The notes: a model not told the origin generated them from the sequence alone. A stretch of 64,000 nucleotides of DNA from Caldalkalibacillus mannanilyticus JCM 10596 (GCF_000615945.1 NZ_BAMO01000018.1:21337-85336), one strand, 5' to 3'; shown: positions 36,920 through 46,002, counted from the first letter of the stretch. Program-made: numbers and translations.

Positions 36920-37669
36920 ATGAAGTATTTTATCCTTACTGGTACTTCGCGTGGCCTTGGGGAAGCGATGGCGAAACAATTATTGAAAGAAGATCATCAT
37001 CTGATTTGTATCTCCAGAACGCTTAATCAATCGTTAATGCAACTAGCCGATCAAAGGGGAGTAGCCCTCAATTACTATCCGTTTGATTTATCTCAAGTGG
37101 AGCAGCTTGAGGAGTTTATGAAGGATGTTTTTCGTACAATTCCTATGGAGGAGATTGAAGCAATAACATTGATTAATAATGCGGGAATATTAACACCCGT
37201 TAAGCCGATTGAATATTGTAAATCGGAAGAAATTATTCAAAATATGAATATTAACCTTATTGCTCCGATGATTTTAACCTCTGCTTTTGTTTCTCATTTT
37301 CTTCACCTACCTGTAGAAAAACGAGTCGTTACTATTTCTTCAGGAGCTGGAAAGAAACCATACTTTGGCTGGAGCTCGTATTGTTCAGCAAAAGCAGGGG
37401 TAGATTTATTTACAAGATGTGTAGGAACAGAACAAGAGCAACAGCCATATCCAGTAAAAATGTTATCCATTGCTCCTGGCGTAGTTGATACGCAGATGCA
37501 GGTAGAGATACGTTCAACACAGAAAGAACATTTTCGAGATGTTGATCGCTTTATTGCCCTAAAAGAGGAGGGGCAATTACTGAGCGCTGATCAATCAGCC
37601 GAGCTTGTGTTGAAAGTGATGAATGAGGAGCAGGGGCAGGGGATGATTGTAGATATTCGCAGCAAGTAG
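36920..37669 (+). CDS. Short-chain dehydrogenase, YueD/benzil (sepiapterin-type) reductase family
   Basis: A 249-residue SDR. The NADP-binding TGTSRGLGEA is at the N-terminus, NNAGIL follows, and the catalytic Ser (TISSGAG) and YxxxK (YCSAK) are present. The spacing and the region INNAGILTPVKPIE resemble Bacillus YueD and the sepiapterin-reductase-like enzymes of B. cereus, NADPH-dependent reductases of diketones such as benzil. The physiological substrate is unknown. AAAGGGAGG precedes the ATG. It lies between the fructokinase and the HAD genes, all rightward with short gaps. Confidence 0.82.
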   Translation: MKYFILTGTSRGLGEAMAKQLLKEDHHLICISRTLNQSLMQLADQRGVALNYYPFDLSQVEQLEEFMKDVFRTIPMEEIEAITLINNAGILTPVKPIEYCKSEEIIQNMNINLIAPMILTSAFVSHFLHLPVEKRVVTISSGAGKKPYFGWSSYCSAKAGVDLFTRCVGTEQEQQPYPVKMLSIAPGVVDTQMQVEIRSTQKEHFRDVDRFIALKEEGQLLSADQSAELVLKVMNEEQGQGMIVDIRSK

Positions 37670-37724
37670 TGAAGAAGCCAGCAAGCACGCTCGTGTGGCA
37701 TGGAGCTGTTCCAAGGAGGCTATG

Positions 37725-38356
37725 ATGTTCAAACACGTTATTTTTGACTTTGATGGTACCATTGCAGACTCAATCGATTTATCTTTAGTGATTTATAATG
37801 AGCTTGCTCAGAAATACCACTATAGAACCATCACGATTGAAGAACTGCGAGAAATGAATAACCTTCCTATAAAAGAAAGACTAAAAAAATAGGAATTCCA
37901 TTATACAGGATACCGCAACTCATCCTTGAAACGATGGGACTATATAAAAAGAATATCCATTTATTAAAAACCTTTGATGGAATCAAGGAGGTACTCATCA
38001 AGTTAAAGAAAGAAGGCTATGTACTCTCGATTATTTCATCAAACTCAGTAGAAAATATTCAATCTTTTTTAACGAAACATAATCTCGATTATTTCGATCA
38101 TATTGTGTCAGAAAAGAATCTATTTGGTAAACATAAATCAATGCACAGGTATTGTAGACAACACAAGCTGCGCCCTAATGATATCTTGTATATTGGAGAT
38201 GAGATTCGGGATATTGAAGCCTGTAGACAAATACCGATCAAAATTATTTCAGTTGCTTGGGGCTTTGATTCACTGGAATTACTAAAGAGCAGAAGACCCG
38301 ATTATTTGGCTAATCGACCAAGTGATGTGTTATCCATCATTAAGAGTATTTCGTAA
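37725..38356 (+). pseudogene. HAD-superfamily phosphatase (Gph-like), frameshifted as read
   Basis: A phosphoglycolate-phosphatase-like HAD hydrolase. Motif I is FDFDGTIADS (nucleophile Asp), motif II IISSNS, the conserved Lys lies in FGKHKS, and motif III/IV is ILYIGDEIRDIEA. The first frame ends at TAG 37890-37892. One more A in the run at 37883-37889 restores ERLKKIGIPLYRIPQLILE and gives 210 residues, the usual length. AAGGAGG lies before the ATG at 37725. The substrate is unknown; the gene may share a transcript with the two upstream genes and ends at a strong terminator. Confidence 0.85.
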
Positions 38357-38368
38357 GCATAATCAGGA

Positions 38369-38411
38369 AGCAAAAGCAGGGGATGAGAAATCCTTTGCTT
38401 TTGCTTTTTTT
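38369..38411 (+). terminator. Intrinsic terminator of the HAD gene
   Basis: AGCAAAAGCAGGGGAT (38369-38384) and ATCCTTTGCTTTTGCT (38390-38405) form a 16-bp stem with two G-U pairs, a five-base loop and a T tract. Confidence 0.85.
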
Positions 38412-38536
38412 CATATGTTCACACTCAAGGGCGATCTTGTCTACGTCTTAGGTACTACTTCAAAATCGCGCTGAGGTTCGTTATGGAGTTCAAAAGAAAT
38501 CGGTAAGATAAGGATATAAGAAAGGAGGTCATTCAA

Positions 38537-38887
38537 ATGAAAAAATTTGGTCTATTTATTGTTGGAGCGATTGCAACCATCGTTGCCTTAGCAAATCTTG
38601 GTCCCATGATTGGACTGGGCATCACATTAATTCTTCTGTATTTTGTGGCAAAAGAGTTTCTCAAGACAGAAAGCGGAGTAAAGAAGGTGATGTGGGCAAT
38701 CATCGGGTGCATTATTTTCGCCTTCACTGCTTCTAACATTCCGGCAGTGGTCGGTGTAGCTGCTGTCTATGTCCTCTATGTAGTTTACCGCAAGTGGAAT
38801 CAAATCGAAGAAAAGCCCGTTGTTGAAGAAGAAAATGATCCATTTACTAATTTTGAGAAGCAATGGTCAGAACTAAAACAACTCTAG
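38537..38887 (+). CDS. liaI: LiaI-like small membrane protein
   Basis: A 116-residue protein with three to four hydrophobic helices in its first 90 residues (FGLFIVGAIATIVALANLGP onward) and an acidic cytoplasmic tail ending EKQWSELKQL. It stands directly before a PspA/LiaH gene and the LiaFSR three-component genes, the position of LiaI, a membrane anchor for LiaH in Bacillus subtilis. Sequence similarity to LiaI cannot be tested here, so the name rests on size, topology and location. GAAAGGAGG lies ten bases ahead of the ATG. Confidence 0.75.
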   Translation: MKKFGLFIVGAIATIVALANLGPMIGLGITLILLYFVAKEFLKTESGVKKVMWAIIGCIIFAFTASNIPAVVGVAAVYVLYVVYRKWNQIEEKPVVEEENDPFTNFEKQWSELKQL

Positions 38888-38948
38888 AAATGAACGGAAC
38901 ATAATTTTTATACAAGAAGAAAAAAATGAAGTAAAGGGGAGAAGAAAA

Positions 38949-39590
38949 ATGAGTATATTTTCAAGAATAAAAAATGCGATATCAGCCGATTTTCACGAGG
39001 TATTAGATCAAAAAGAGCAGAAAAATCCAATTGCCCTGCTTAATCACTATCTTAGACAAAGCGAGCAGGAAGTAGAAAAAGTACGCAAGCTTGTAGAACG
39101 TCAATATAGATTGAAGGAAGAATTTACACGCGAGCATCGTAAGGCGCAAGAATTAGCTGAAAGAAGAGCAAAACAAGCAGAAGTGGCATCTAAAGCGGGT
39201 GAAATGGAGCTTCATCATTATATTGTGGAGGAACAAGCGCAGCAGGAGCAACGTGCAGCCCGCTTGAAGGATTCTCTACAACAAGCCTCTCAACAGCTTA
39301 CTGCGCTTGAGAGAAAGTATGATGAAATGAAAAACAAATTAAAGGATATGTATATCAAACGTATGGAGCTAATGGGAAGAGAAAATATTGCTCGTGCTCA
39401 GCACCGTATGAACCAGGTTCTTGATACTGTTGATGAAACCAATCATTTCTCTAAATTCGAGGAAATTGAAAATTATTTAGAAAGAGTGGAACATCAAGTG
39501 AACTCTTCCTATTATCGCAATACCATCGATTCCCGAATTGCTCAATTAGAAAAAGAGATTCAAAAAGGAGAAAGTCATTCTCTTTCCTAG
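38949..39590 (+). CDS. liaH: PspA/IM30-family protein (LiaH)
   Basis: A 213-residue, almost wholly helical protein of the PspA/Vipp1 (ESCRT-III-like) family. It starts with the membrane-binding amphipathic helix MSIFSRIKNAISADFHEVLD, followed by the family's KNPIALLNHYLRQSEQE and long coiled coils. Such proteins form large rings that protect the membrane when cell-wall antibiotics or phage-shock-type stress perturb it. Its place after liaI and before liaFSR identifies it as LiaH. A terminator-like hairpin after the gene could let liaIH be expressed far above liaFSR. Confidence 0.9.
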   Translation: MSIFSRIKNAISADFHEVLDQKEQKNPIALLNHYLRQSEQEVEKVRKLVERQYRLKEEFTREHRKAQELAERRAKQAEVASKAGEMELHHYIVEEQAQQEQRAARLKDSLQQASQQLTALERKYDEMKNKLKDMYIKRMELMGRENIARAQHRMNQVLDTVDETNHFSKFEEIENYLERVEHQVNSSYYRNTIDSRIAQLEKEIQKGESHSLS

Positions 39591-39613
39591 TCCAAACATG
39601 ATATTCTAATAGG

Positions 39614-39637
39614 AGGCGTAGTTAACTGCGCCTTTTT
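39614..39637 (+). terminator. Hairpin terminator between liaH and liaF
   Basis: AGGCGTAG (39614-39621) pairs with CTGCGCCT (39626-39633), with one G-U pair around TTAA, followed by five T. It should partly separate inducible liaIH from liaFSR. Confidence 0.7.
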
Positions 39638-39730
39638 AGCACTAACAAAATTGTATCTTTCTTTTGTGAATCGATGAGGATAGATGCGCTCATATAAGTA
39701 GTGGATATGATCACCGAGAGGAGGGAGACC

Positions 39731-40462
39731 ATGTTAAATAGGTTCAAAACGGAAGATTTTAATGGACTTGTTCTACTGGGTATTGTCTTATTATTAATTG
39801 AATTATCTTTTTTTAATGGTCAACCTATCGTTTTTCTTATTTTTTCATTTTTTAGCATTACCTATGGCTATAGGAGGATGACGAAGACAAGAGGAAAAAT
39901 TCTTTTTTGGTTTGGGATCGTTATTGTCGCTATTACGATCTTGAATATGGTTACCTTTAAGATTTTTCTGATTATCTTTCTTATTTATTTACTAAAGCAG
40001 TTTAGAAAATCTAAACAGCACCCGTCCTTTATTGAACCTGAAGTCATGCAATCAGAGAAGATAAGAAACGAACCTATTGTAAGACGTGAGCCTCTCTTCA
40101 CCAATAAATTACTTGGAGTCCAAAGAACACCAGATCATGTTTACGAATGGAATGATATATCGATTCAAGGTGGAATTGGAGATACCATCATTGACCTGAG
40201 CTATACGGTCTTACCCAAAGGAGAATCGGTGATTAGTATCCGACATATGATCGGCAGAATACAAATATTAGTTCCTTACGAAGTGGAGGTAAGTGTTCAT
40301 CATTCCACTATTTTTGGTAAGACAACCGTTCTTCAATATGAGGATAACCAGTATTTCAACCAGACATTCCATATACAAACCCCTGAGTATGACCAAGCGG
40401 AACAGAAGATAAAAATAATGACGTCCATCCTATCTGGAGACCTTGAGGTGAAGAGAATATGA
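39731..40462 (+). CDS. liaF: LiaF-type membrane regulator
   Basis: A 243-residue protein with about four N-terminal membrane helices (residues 10-90) and a C-terminal beta-rich DUF2154/toast-rack-type domain (GIGDTIIDLSYTVLPKGES, RHMIGRIQILVPYEVEV). LiaF keeps the LiaS/LiaR two-component system inactive in unstressed cells. It overlaps the liaS start by four bases (ATGA). The ATG at 39731 is preceded by GAGAGGAGGGAG, while the open frame reaches 39701 without such a site. No liaG homologue lies between liaH and liaF, unlike in B. subtilis. Confidence 0.88.
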   Translation: MLNRFKTEDFNGLVLLGIVLLLIELSFFNGQPIVFLIFSFFSITYGYRRMTKTRGKILFWFGIVIVAITILNMVTFKIFLIIFLIYLLKQFRKSKQHPSFIEPEVMQSEKIRNEPIVRREPLFTNKLLGVQRTPDHVYEWNDISIQGGIGDTIIDLSYTVLPKGESVISIRHMIGRIQILVPYEVEVSVHHSTIFGKTTVLQYEDNQYFNQTFHIQTPEYDQAEQKIKIMTSILSGDLEVKRI

Positions 40463-41511
40463 GTACCGTTCAGCGTCAATTACTCATGAGTTTGGCTCTA
40501 GCCCTCTTCGTAGCACTTATGGTCAGCATCCTTATTTTTATGGCATTTCCCTTGGAGGATTGGTCGATCCTATGGGAAAAAGAGCTCTTCAATTTTCCCT
40601 TTTTATTGGTGATCCCCGCGTTCCTGATCCTTATTACGGCAGGGTTTGGCATTGGGTTTGGATGGTATTGGAAAGCTCAATTTCAGCAAATATCAGAGGC
40701 TCTTTTTGAATTAGAGCAAGGACGATTTAGTGGACGTTTTGATAATCCGAGTGGCGAAGAGATGATCTTGATCGAGTCTCGTATGGAAAAAATCCACAGA
40801 CAAATCATAGAACAAACAAAGCTATCCCAAAGGCTGGCTAATGAAAAAGCAGAGGATCTGGAAAAACGAATACAAGAAATGATTTCTCAAGAGAGGAACC
40901 GGTTGGCTCGTGAATTACATGATTCGGTGAGTCAGCAGCTTTTTGCTGCTTCCATGCTTATGTCGGCAGTGAATGAAGCCAAAGAGCCCTCCAATGATTC
41001 CAATGATGTAGAAGCGAAACAGCTTAAACTGGTTGAGCAAACCATTCAGCAATCCCAGCTTGAAATGCGAGCTCTGTTACTCCATCTTCGGCCTGTTGCT
41101 TTAAAAGGAAAAACCCTTCAGGAGGGGATGCAGGAGCTATTAATTGAGTTGGTGCAAAAAGTGCCACTTAAAATACAGTGGAAAATTGAAGAATTCGAAA
41201 TGGATAAGGGGATCGAGGATCATCTTTTTCGAATTCTTCAAGAATCTCTATCCAATACACTGCGTCATGCCAAAGCAAATTCAATCGAAGTTCTTTTGGT
41301 TCAGCGTGATGGTTTTATTATCCTGCGCGTTGTGGATGATGGAGTTGGCTTTGATGTAGAGGAGTCGAAAACCGGTTCATATGGTCTACAGAACATGCAT
41401 GAAAGAGCCTTAGAGGTAGGAGGAAATCTGAAGCTCGTGAGTGTCAAGGAAAAAGGAACCCGCCTAGAGGTTAAGGTTCCCATGATTGAATTAAAGGGTG
41501 ATAATGAATGA
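40459..41511 (+). CDS. liaS: LiaS-type sensor histidine kinase
   Basis: A 350-residue kinase with two membrane helices (residues 8-30 and 50-70) and a very short extracellular loop, so it probably senses within the membrane, as described for intramembrane-sensing kinases. A HAMP linker and a HisKA_3 dimerisation domain with the phosphorylated His at about residue 154 ([15 protein letters not shown]) follow. The HATPase domain shows DDGVGFD and [12 protein letters not shown]. The ATGA overlaps on both sides (liaF and liaR) show strict operon coupling. It signals cell-envelope stress to LiaR. Confidence 0.92.
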   Translation: MSTVQRQLLMSLALALFVALMVSILIFMAFPLEDWSILWEKELFNFPFLLVIPAFLILITAGFGIGFGWYWKAQFQQISEALFELEQGRFSGRFDNPSGEEMILIESRMEKIHRQIIEQTKLSQRLANEKAEDLEKRIQEMISQERNRLARELHDSVSQQLFAASMLMSAVNEAKEPSNDSNDVEAKQLKLVEQTIQQSQLEMRALLLHLRPVALKGKTLQEGMQELLIELVQKVPLKIQWKIEEFEMDKGIEDHLFRILQESLSNTLRHAKANSIEVLLVQRDGFIILRVVDDGVGFDVEESKTGSYGLQNMHERALEVGGNLKLVSVKEKGTRLEVKVPMIELKGDNE

Positions 41512-42143
41512 TAAAAGTACTATTTGTAGACGATCACGAAATGGTTCGTATAGGTGTTACCTCCTATTTATCCGCCCAGCCAGATATTGAGGTGATAGGT
41601 GAGGCGGAAAATGGAAAGCAGGCTGTTGATTTAGCCCTTCAGCTCCGTCCTGATATTATTTTAATGGATTTGGTGATGCCTGAGATGGACGGAATTGAAG
41701 CTACCAAACAAATTATGGAGAGCTGGTCAGAAGCCAAAATCATCATTGTGACAAGCTACTTGGATGATGAGAAGGTCTATCCTGCTCTAGAAGCAGGGGC
41801 AACAAGCTATATGCTAAAAACCTCCAAGGCTAGTGAGATTGCTGATGCTGTAAGGTCGACATACCGCGGGCAATCCGTGCTAGAACCTGAAGTGACTGGA
41901 AAAATGATGTCCAAGATGCGTAAGCCCAAAGAAACGTTGCCTCATGAACAATTAACCAGTCGTGAGCTAGAAATTTTATTATTAATGGCAGAAGGAAAGA
42001 GTAATCAGGAAATCTCCGATGAGCTATTTATCGCTCTACGAACCGTAAAAACGCATGTAAGTAATATTCTCGGAAAGCTCGATGCCCATGATCGAACCCA
42101 AGCTGTGATATATGCCTTTAAGCATTCCCTTATTGACAAATAG
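41508..42143 (+). CDS. liaR: LiaR-type response regulator (NarL family)
   Basis: A 211-residue response regulator. The receiver has [12 protein letters not shown] and the phospho-acceptor Asp at about residue 54 in [12 protein letters not shown]. The C-terminal LuxR-type helix-turn-helix reads [20 protein letters not shown], with [15 protein letters not shown] following. It should activate liaIH on envelope stress. It overlaps liaS by four bases and is the last lia gene. The operator upstream of liaI is not identified with confidence here. Confidence 0.93.
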   Translation: MIKVLFVDDHEMVRIGVTSYLSAQPDIEVIGEAENGKQAVDLALQLRPDIILMDLVMPEMDGIEATKQIMESWSEAKIIIVTSYLDDEKVYPALEAGATSYMLKTSKASEIADAVRSTYRGQSVLEPEVTGKMMSKMRKPKETLPHEQLTSRELEILLLMAEGKSNQEISDELFIALRTVKTHVSNILGKLDAHDRTQAVIYAFKHSLIDK

Positions 42144-42194
42144 GACAAATAGTGTAGATTAGTAATTGTCAAGACATCAGAAAAGAGGGATGAT

Positions 42195-43034
42195 ATGAGT
42201 ATAAAAATTGTGACAGATTCAACGGTTGATTTACCAAATGAGATCCTGGAGGAATACAATATCGAAGTGGTTTCACTCTCGCTGACTATCGATGGTGAAT
42301 CGTATCTAGACCGGATTGATATCACACCCTCAGAGTTTATAAATAAACTAAAAGTAGCTAAGGACGTACCCAAAAGTTCTCAGCCTGCTATTGGTTCCTT
42401 TGTTGATGTGTATGATCGTTTAGGGCAAGATGGAAGTCAAATCATCTCCATTCACATGACTGCTGGGATGAGTGGTACATACGCCTCAGCACACAGTGCA
42501 GCAGAGATCACGAGCTCAGATGTGACAGTAGTGGATTCCAAATTTATTTCAGTGGCTTTAAGCTTTCAAGTCCTTGAAGCGGCAAAAATGGCTCAAAGAG
42601 GTGAAAGCCTTGAAGCCATTCTTCATAAATTAGAGAAAATCAGAGAAAACTCCTCTCTCTATATAATGGTGGATACACTAGAGTATTTAGTCAAAGGAGG
42701 TCGAATCGGTCGAGGCAAGGCTTTTCTTGGCACACTTTTAAGTATTAAGCCGATTGCCTCCTTAGCTGATGGGGTCTATACTCCTATTACGAAAGTGAGA
42801 ACCTATGCACAAATGATCAAGTTTCTTCTCCAAACCTTTGCAGAGGAAACAAAAGGAAAAACAATCAAAGGGATCGGAATTGCTCAAATCGAAGCAGAGG
42901 ATCTAGCCCGTCAACTGAAAGAGGAATTAGCAAAGATGAGTGGCTTCACAGATATTTCTATTATTGATACCACTCCGGTTATCAGCACTCATACGGGACC
43001 TGGAGCACTTGCTTTGATGTATTATGCAGAATAG
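42195..43034 (+). CDS. DegV-family fatty-acid-binding protein
   Basis: A 279-residue DegV/FakB-type protein. The N-terminal KIVTDSTVDLPNEIL and the SSQPAIGSF segment are family hallmarks. The central IHMTAGMSGTYASA and LEYLVKGGRIGRGKAFLG match the conserved fatty-acid-binding and phosphate-site loops. FakB proteins present bound fatty acids to the kinase FakA for incorporation into phospholipid; no fakA is in the window. The C-terminal DTTPVISTHTGPGALAL carries the usual THxGPGA motif. It has AAAGAGGG upstream and stands 51 bases after liaR. Confidence 0.92.
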   Translation: MSIKIVTDSTVDLPNEILEEYNIEVVSLSLTIDGESYLDRIDITPSEFINKLKVAKDVPKSSQPAIGSFVDVYDRLGQDGSQIISIHMTAGMSGTYASAHSAAEITSSDVTVVDSKFISVALSFQVLEAAKMAQRGESLEAILHKLEKIRENSSLYIMVDTLEYLVKGGRIGRGKAFLGTLLSIKPIASLADGVYTPITKVRTYAQMIKFLLQTFAEETKGKTIKGIGIAQIEAEDLARQLKEELAKMSGFTDISIIDTTPVISTHTGPGALALMYYAE

Positions 43035-43102
43035 CATTTTCTAACTTGAGGAAATTCATGTTCCAAAATGAACTTGTCCAAAAATTGTAACAAGATAAAA
43101 TC

Positions 43103-43166
43103 GAATCCCTGCCGATATAAAAGTATACACACTTTTAAATAGGAAGAAATGTATCAAGGCAGGAGG
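43103..43166 (+). other. Nested hairpin covering the ribosome-binding site of the IDEAL gene
   Basis: CCTGCC (43108-43113) can pair with GGCAGG (43158-43163), which overlaps the start of the AGGAGG Shine-Dalgarno of the TTG at 43176. Inside lies AAAAGT/ACTTTT. The motif GAATCCCTGC at its 5' edge recurs at 43471. A role in translational control is inferred. Confidence 0.4.
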
Positions 43167-43175
43167 TCGTTTTTC

Positions 43176-43415
43176 TTGGAAATCAATAGACGGAAATACA
43201 AGCTTAGAAGAGATCTAAAGAAAAAGATAAAGCAACAGCCCTCTGAAGAAGTTGTACAAGGTCTATACGCTCAACTATTTTTAGAGCATTGTCTCTTACA
43301 CTTTAAAAAACAACAACTAGAGAAAAAAATGGACGAGGCACTAGATCGTGTTGATAAAGAGGCGTTTATGGCATTATCTAATGAATATAAGCTGATGTAT
43401 CATCAAACCAATTAG
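43176..43415 (+). CDS. IDEAL-domain small protein
   Basis: A 79-residue, mostly helical basic protein. Its C-terminal half (FKKQQLEKKMDEALDRVDKE, then FMALSNEYKLM) matches the IDEAL domain of Bacillales, a short helical hairpin of unknown general function found alone or on proteins such as YpiB. The TTG at 43176 is favoured because AGGAGGT lies nine bases upstream. An ATG at 43149 in the same frame is the alternative. The gene stands alone between two stem-loop elements carrying the same GAATCCCTGC motif. Confidence 0.72.
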   Translation: MEINRRKYKLRRDLKKKIKQQPSEEVVQGLYAQLFLEHCLLHFKKQQLEKKMDEALDRVDKEAFMALSNEYKLMYHQTN

Positions 43416-43470
43416 GGTTAACGCTTATAGAACAAGACTATAAATTTCATATCTACTTAAAATGGTAATA

Positions 43471-43527
43471 GAATCCCTGCGATCATAAGGGCATACATTT
43501 TGTATGCCTAAGAGAATTGCAGGGATT
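43471..43527 (+). other. Nested stem-loop between the IDEAL and amidase genes
   Basis: AATCCCTGC (43472-43480) pairs perfectly with GCAGGGATT (43519-43527), and inside GGCATACA (43490-43497) pairs with TGTATGCC (43501-43508). No T run follows, so this is more a structured leader or processing element than a terminator. Confidence 0.6.
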
Positions 43528-43567
43528 ATTCTGTTATAATAGGAGTAAAAAAACCGAGGTGTTTTAC

Positions 43568-44350
43568 ATGAATATTGCCCTTCTTCAAGTAGCTACGCTC
43601 TTAGGACAGCCGCAGAAAAATAGAGTGCGATTAGAGTCGTTGATCCATGAGATCATGGCACAAAAGGTCGATGTGCTGATGTTTCCAGAAACATGGAATG
43701 TTGGATTTTTTCCTGAGAATATTGAAGAAGTCACTCAATCAGTGGAACAAAACGAATGCTTGGAATGGATGAAAGCTACAGCGAAAAAGCATCAGGTTCA
43801 TATTGTAGGCGGTTCAATCGCGCTAGAAGATCAAGGGAAATTGTATAATAGAGCCTATGTGATCAATAGGGAGGGGCAGATTGTCTACGCTTATGACAAA
43901 GCGCACCTTTTCTCACCAGGAAAAGAGCCTGATTTTTTTACTCCTGGAGCGGAGAATCACTTGTTTGAACTAGATGGAGTGAAGTGCGGGATTCAAATTT
44001 GTTATGACCTGAGGTTTCCTGAGCTAGCTAGAAAACAGGCTGTTTCTGGTGCGCAAGTGATTTTTATTCCTGCCCAATGGCCCCATCCTAGAAGTAAACA
44101 TTGGGTTACATTAAACCAAGCCAGAGCGATTGAAAACCAAGTATTTATTGTTGCTAATAATGGATGCGGCAAGGCTGGAAATGTGGTTTCTTGTGGTCAC
44201 TCTACTGTTGTGGACCCGTGGGGAGAACAGCTTTTAGTTGCAGGGGAAGAAGAGGGAGTCCATCTTGTTTCTTTACAGCTCGAAAAAGTGAATGAGGTGC
44301 GCTCCAAAATCCCTGTATTTCAAGATCGCCTCCCTTCTCTCTACCAGTAA
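43568..44350 (+). CDS. Carbon-nitrogen hydrolase (nitrilase superfamily, omega-amidase/MtnU-like)
   Basis: A 260-residue amidase with the nitrilase catalytic triad Glu41 (FPETWN), Lys111 (YDKAHLF) and Cys145 (QICYDLRFPE). The ending, with GHSTVVDPWGEQLL and RSKIPVFQDR, resembles Bacillus MtnU/YkrU and omega-amidases, which hydrolyse 2-oxoglutaramate or its methionine-salvage analogue. No methionine-salvage genes are adjacent, so the substrate is a guess. The ATG at 43568 has ACCGAGGTG upstream; the open frame extends to 43517 without a start signal. Confidence 0.87.
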   Translation: MNIALLQVATLLGQPQKNRVRLESLIHEIMAQKVDVLMFPETWNVGFFPENIEEVTQSVEQNECLEWMKATAKKHQVHIVGGSIALEDQGKLYNRAYVINREGQIVYAYDKAHLFSPGKEPDFFTPGAENHLFELDGVKCGIQICYDLRFPELARKQAVSGAQVIFIPAQWPHPRSKHWVTLNQARAIENQVFIVANNGCGKAGNVVSCGHSTVVDPWGEQLLVAGEEEGVHLVSLQLEKVNEVRSKIPVFQDRLPSLYQ

Positions 44351-44382
44351 ATCATCAGCTATAGGTAGCATGTTATCTTTCG

Positions 44383-44419
44383 TAGGTCATTAGACTTCCC
44401 AGTCCAGTGACCTATGTTT
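44383..44419 (+). terminator. Probable terminator after the amidase gene
   Basis: TAGGTCA (44383-44389) pairs with TGACCTA (44408-44414), with an inner GACT/AGTC stem, followed by a short T stretch. Confidence 0.5.
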
Positions 44420-44553
44420 TGGTATCAATTGCCGGTAGCCCTTGCCAATCATTCTTGTTATGATAGAGTCAGCAGAGAGGAAACTAGAAAAAATTTCTAT
44501 ACGATATTCTTGTCCCATAGAATAACAGCTTAGAATATACAGGAGGGGATCAT

Positions 44554-45918
44554 ATGAATACACCTTTATTCATGCAAAGACTACGCTTATTGATGGTCAT
44601 CATCATGATACTGCCACTGTTTACACTCTCTGTGAATGTCCAAGCTCAATCGCAATCCGTAGGAAATAACATGGCACAGCAAGCTATCGAATTAATAGGA
44701 ACCCCCTATAAATTAGGAGGGACAAGCCCTCAATCTGGTTTTGACACATCTGGCTTTATTCAATATCTGCATCAACAAGTAGGAATCACCGTTCCGAGAA
44801 AATTAGCAGATCAAGTGAAAAATGGGTCAACCGTGCTAAAGAAAAATCTTGCAGCAGGAGATGTTGTTTTCTTTAAAGATTCATCTGGCAAGGTTTCCTT
44901 TGCTTCGATTTATGTAGGGAATAATCAAGTGCTTGCCTCTACTCCTTCAACAAAGGGAGTGGCTTACCGATCACTAACAACGAAATGGGCGACCGACCAT
45001 TATCTTGGAGCAAAAAGATACCATAAATTAACGGAAAATTCAGAACAAAAACCGCAAGCTCCACAGCAAATGGAGAATTCTTCAACAGTGGATTCTATCC
45101 TTCAATTAGCTCGCTCATTAGAAGGTGCTAACTATGTTTTTGGAGGAACGACTCCAGCTGGCTTTGATACATCAGGGTATATTCAATATGTCCTGAAAGA
45201 GCATCAAATCACTATTCCTAGAACGGTGAGGAATCAATGGCAGACGGGCGTTTCCATTCAGCAACATGATTTGCAACCGGGCGACCTTATTTTCTTTGAT
45301 GCCAATCGAAAATTTGAAACACCAACAAATATTGGGCTGTTTTTAGGGAATAATAAAGTCATCTTAACCGCATCTCAATTTGGCAAGGTTGTTGAAAAAG
45401 ACCTGAAGGAATTACAGCGTTATTACATGGGAGCCAAACGTCTAACGGAAATCAACACGATTCCAGTTGTGACCTCTCCAGCACCTGTAACTCCTCCGCC
45501 AGTAAGCTCTGAACCAGCAACACCAGTTGTTGAAACTTCTCTTGGCGATCAGATCATCTTATCAGGAGAAAACTATTTAGGAACCCCTTATAAGCTAGGG
45601 GCAAAATCAGGCTCAGGCTATTTTGATTGCTCTCTATTCGTCCAAACTGTCTTTCGAGAGAACGGGATCTCGTTGCCACGTAGCTCCAGACAGCAGTCCC
45701 AAGTAGGAACATTGGTGAAATGGGGCGAATGGGAAAAAGGAGATCTCCTCTTCTTCTGGACCAGAGCCTCTGGACAAGGGACAGTAGGTCATGTAGCCAT
45801 CTATGCAGGGGACGGAAAGATCCTTCACACATGGGGATCAAAAGGGGTTGCTTATAGTAACATTGAAAGTAATACTTGGAAGTCCACTTATATGGGGGCT
45901 AAGAGGGTGATTAAGTAG
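44554..45918 (+). CDS. Secreted protein with three NlpC/P60 domains, two of them catalytically degenerate
   Basis: A 454-residue exported protein with signal peptide (RLRLLMVIIMILPLFTLSVN, cleavage near AQA). It has three NlpC/P60-like domains at about residues 43-155, 180-292 and 328-454, the last two separated by a proline-rich linker. NlpC/P60 enzymes cut gamma-D-Glu-diamino acid bonds in peptidoglycan stems. Only the third has the catalytic Cys (YFDCSLFVQ) and His (GHVAIYAG). The first and second read GFDTSGFIQ and GFDTSGYIQ, with Thr for Cys, and lack the His. The first two may bind wall peptides. AGGAGGGG precedes the ATG; it ends at a long perfect terminator stem. Confidence 0.88.
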   Translation: MNTPLFMQRLRLLMVIIMILPLFTLSVNVQAQSQSVGNNMAQQAIELIGTPYKLGGTSPQSGFDTSGFIQYLHQQVGITVPRKLADQVKNGSTVLKKNLAAGDVVFFKDSSGKVSFASIYVGNNQVLASTPSTKGVAYRSLTTKWATDHYLGAKRYHKLTENSEQKPQAPQQMENSSTVDSILQLARSLEGANYVFGGTTPAGFDTSGYIQYVLKEHQITIPRTVRNQWQTGVSIQQHDLQPGDLIFFDANRKFETPTNIGLFLGNNKVILTASQFGKVVEKDLKELQRYYMGAKRLTEINTIPVVTSPAPVTPPPVSSEPATPVVETSLGDQIILSGENYLGTPYKLGAKSGSGYFDCSLFVQTVFRENGISLPRSSRQQSQVGTLVKWGEWEKGDLLFFWTRASGQGTVGHVAIYAGDGKILHTWGSKGVAYSNIESNTWKSTYMGAKRVIK

Positions 45919-45948
45919 GTTATCATGTTATATTAGATGCTTACTCCT

Positions 45949-45992
45949 AACTCGTTTTGTTTTTCAGATTGTGAAAAACAAAACGAGTTTTT
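45949..45992 (+). terminator. Strong intrinsic terminator, 18-bp perfect stem
   Basis: AACTCGTTTTGTTTTTCA (45949-45966) pairs perfectly with 45972-45989 around GATTG and ends in five T. Confidence 0.88.
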
Positions 45993-46002
45993 ATATGTAC
46001 AT

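Noticed and set aside
43103..43527. CRISPR-like or mobile repeat based on GAATCCCTGC
   Set aside because: Only two direct copies and one inverse copy exist, each part of a hairpin; there is no regular spacing and no cas gene.
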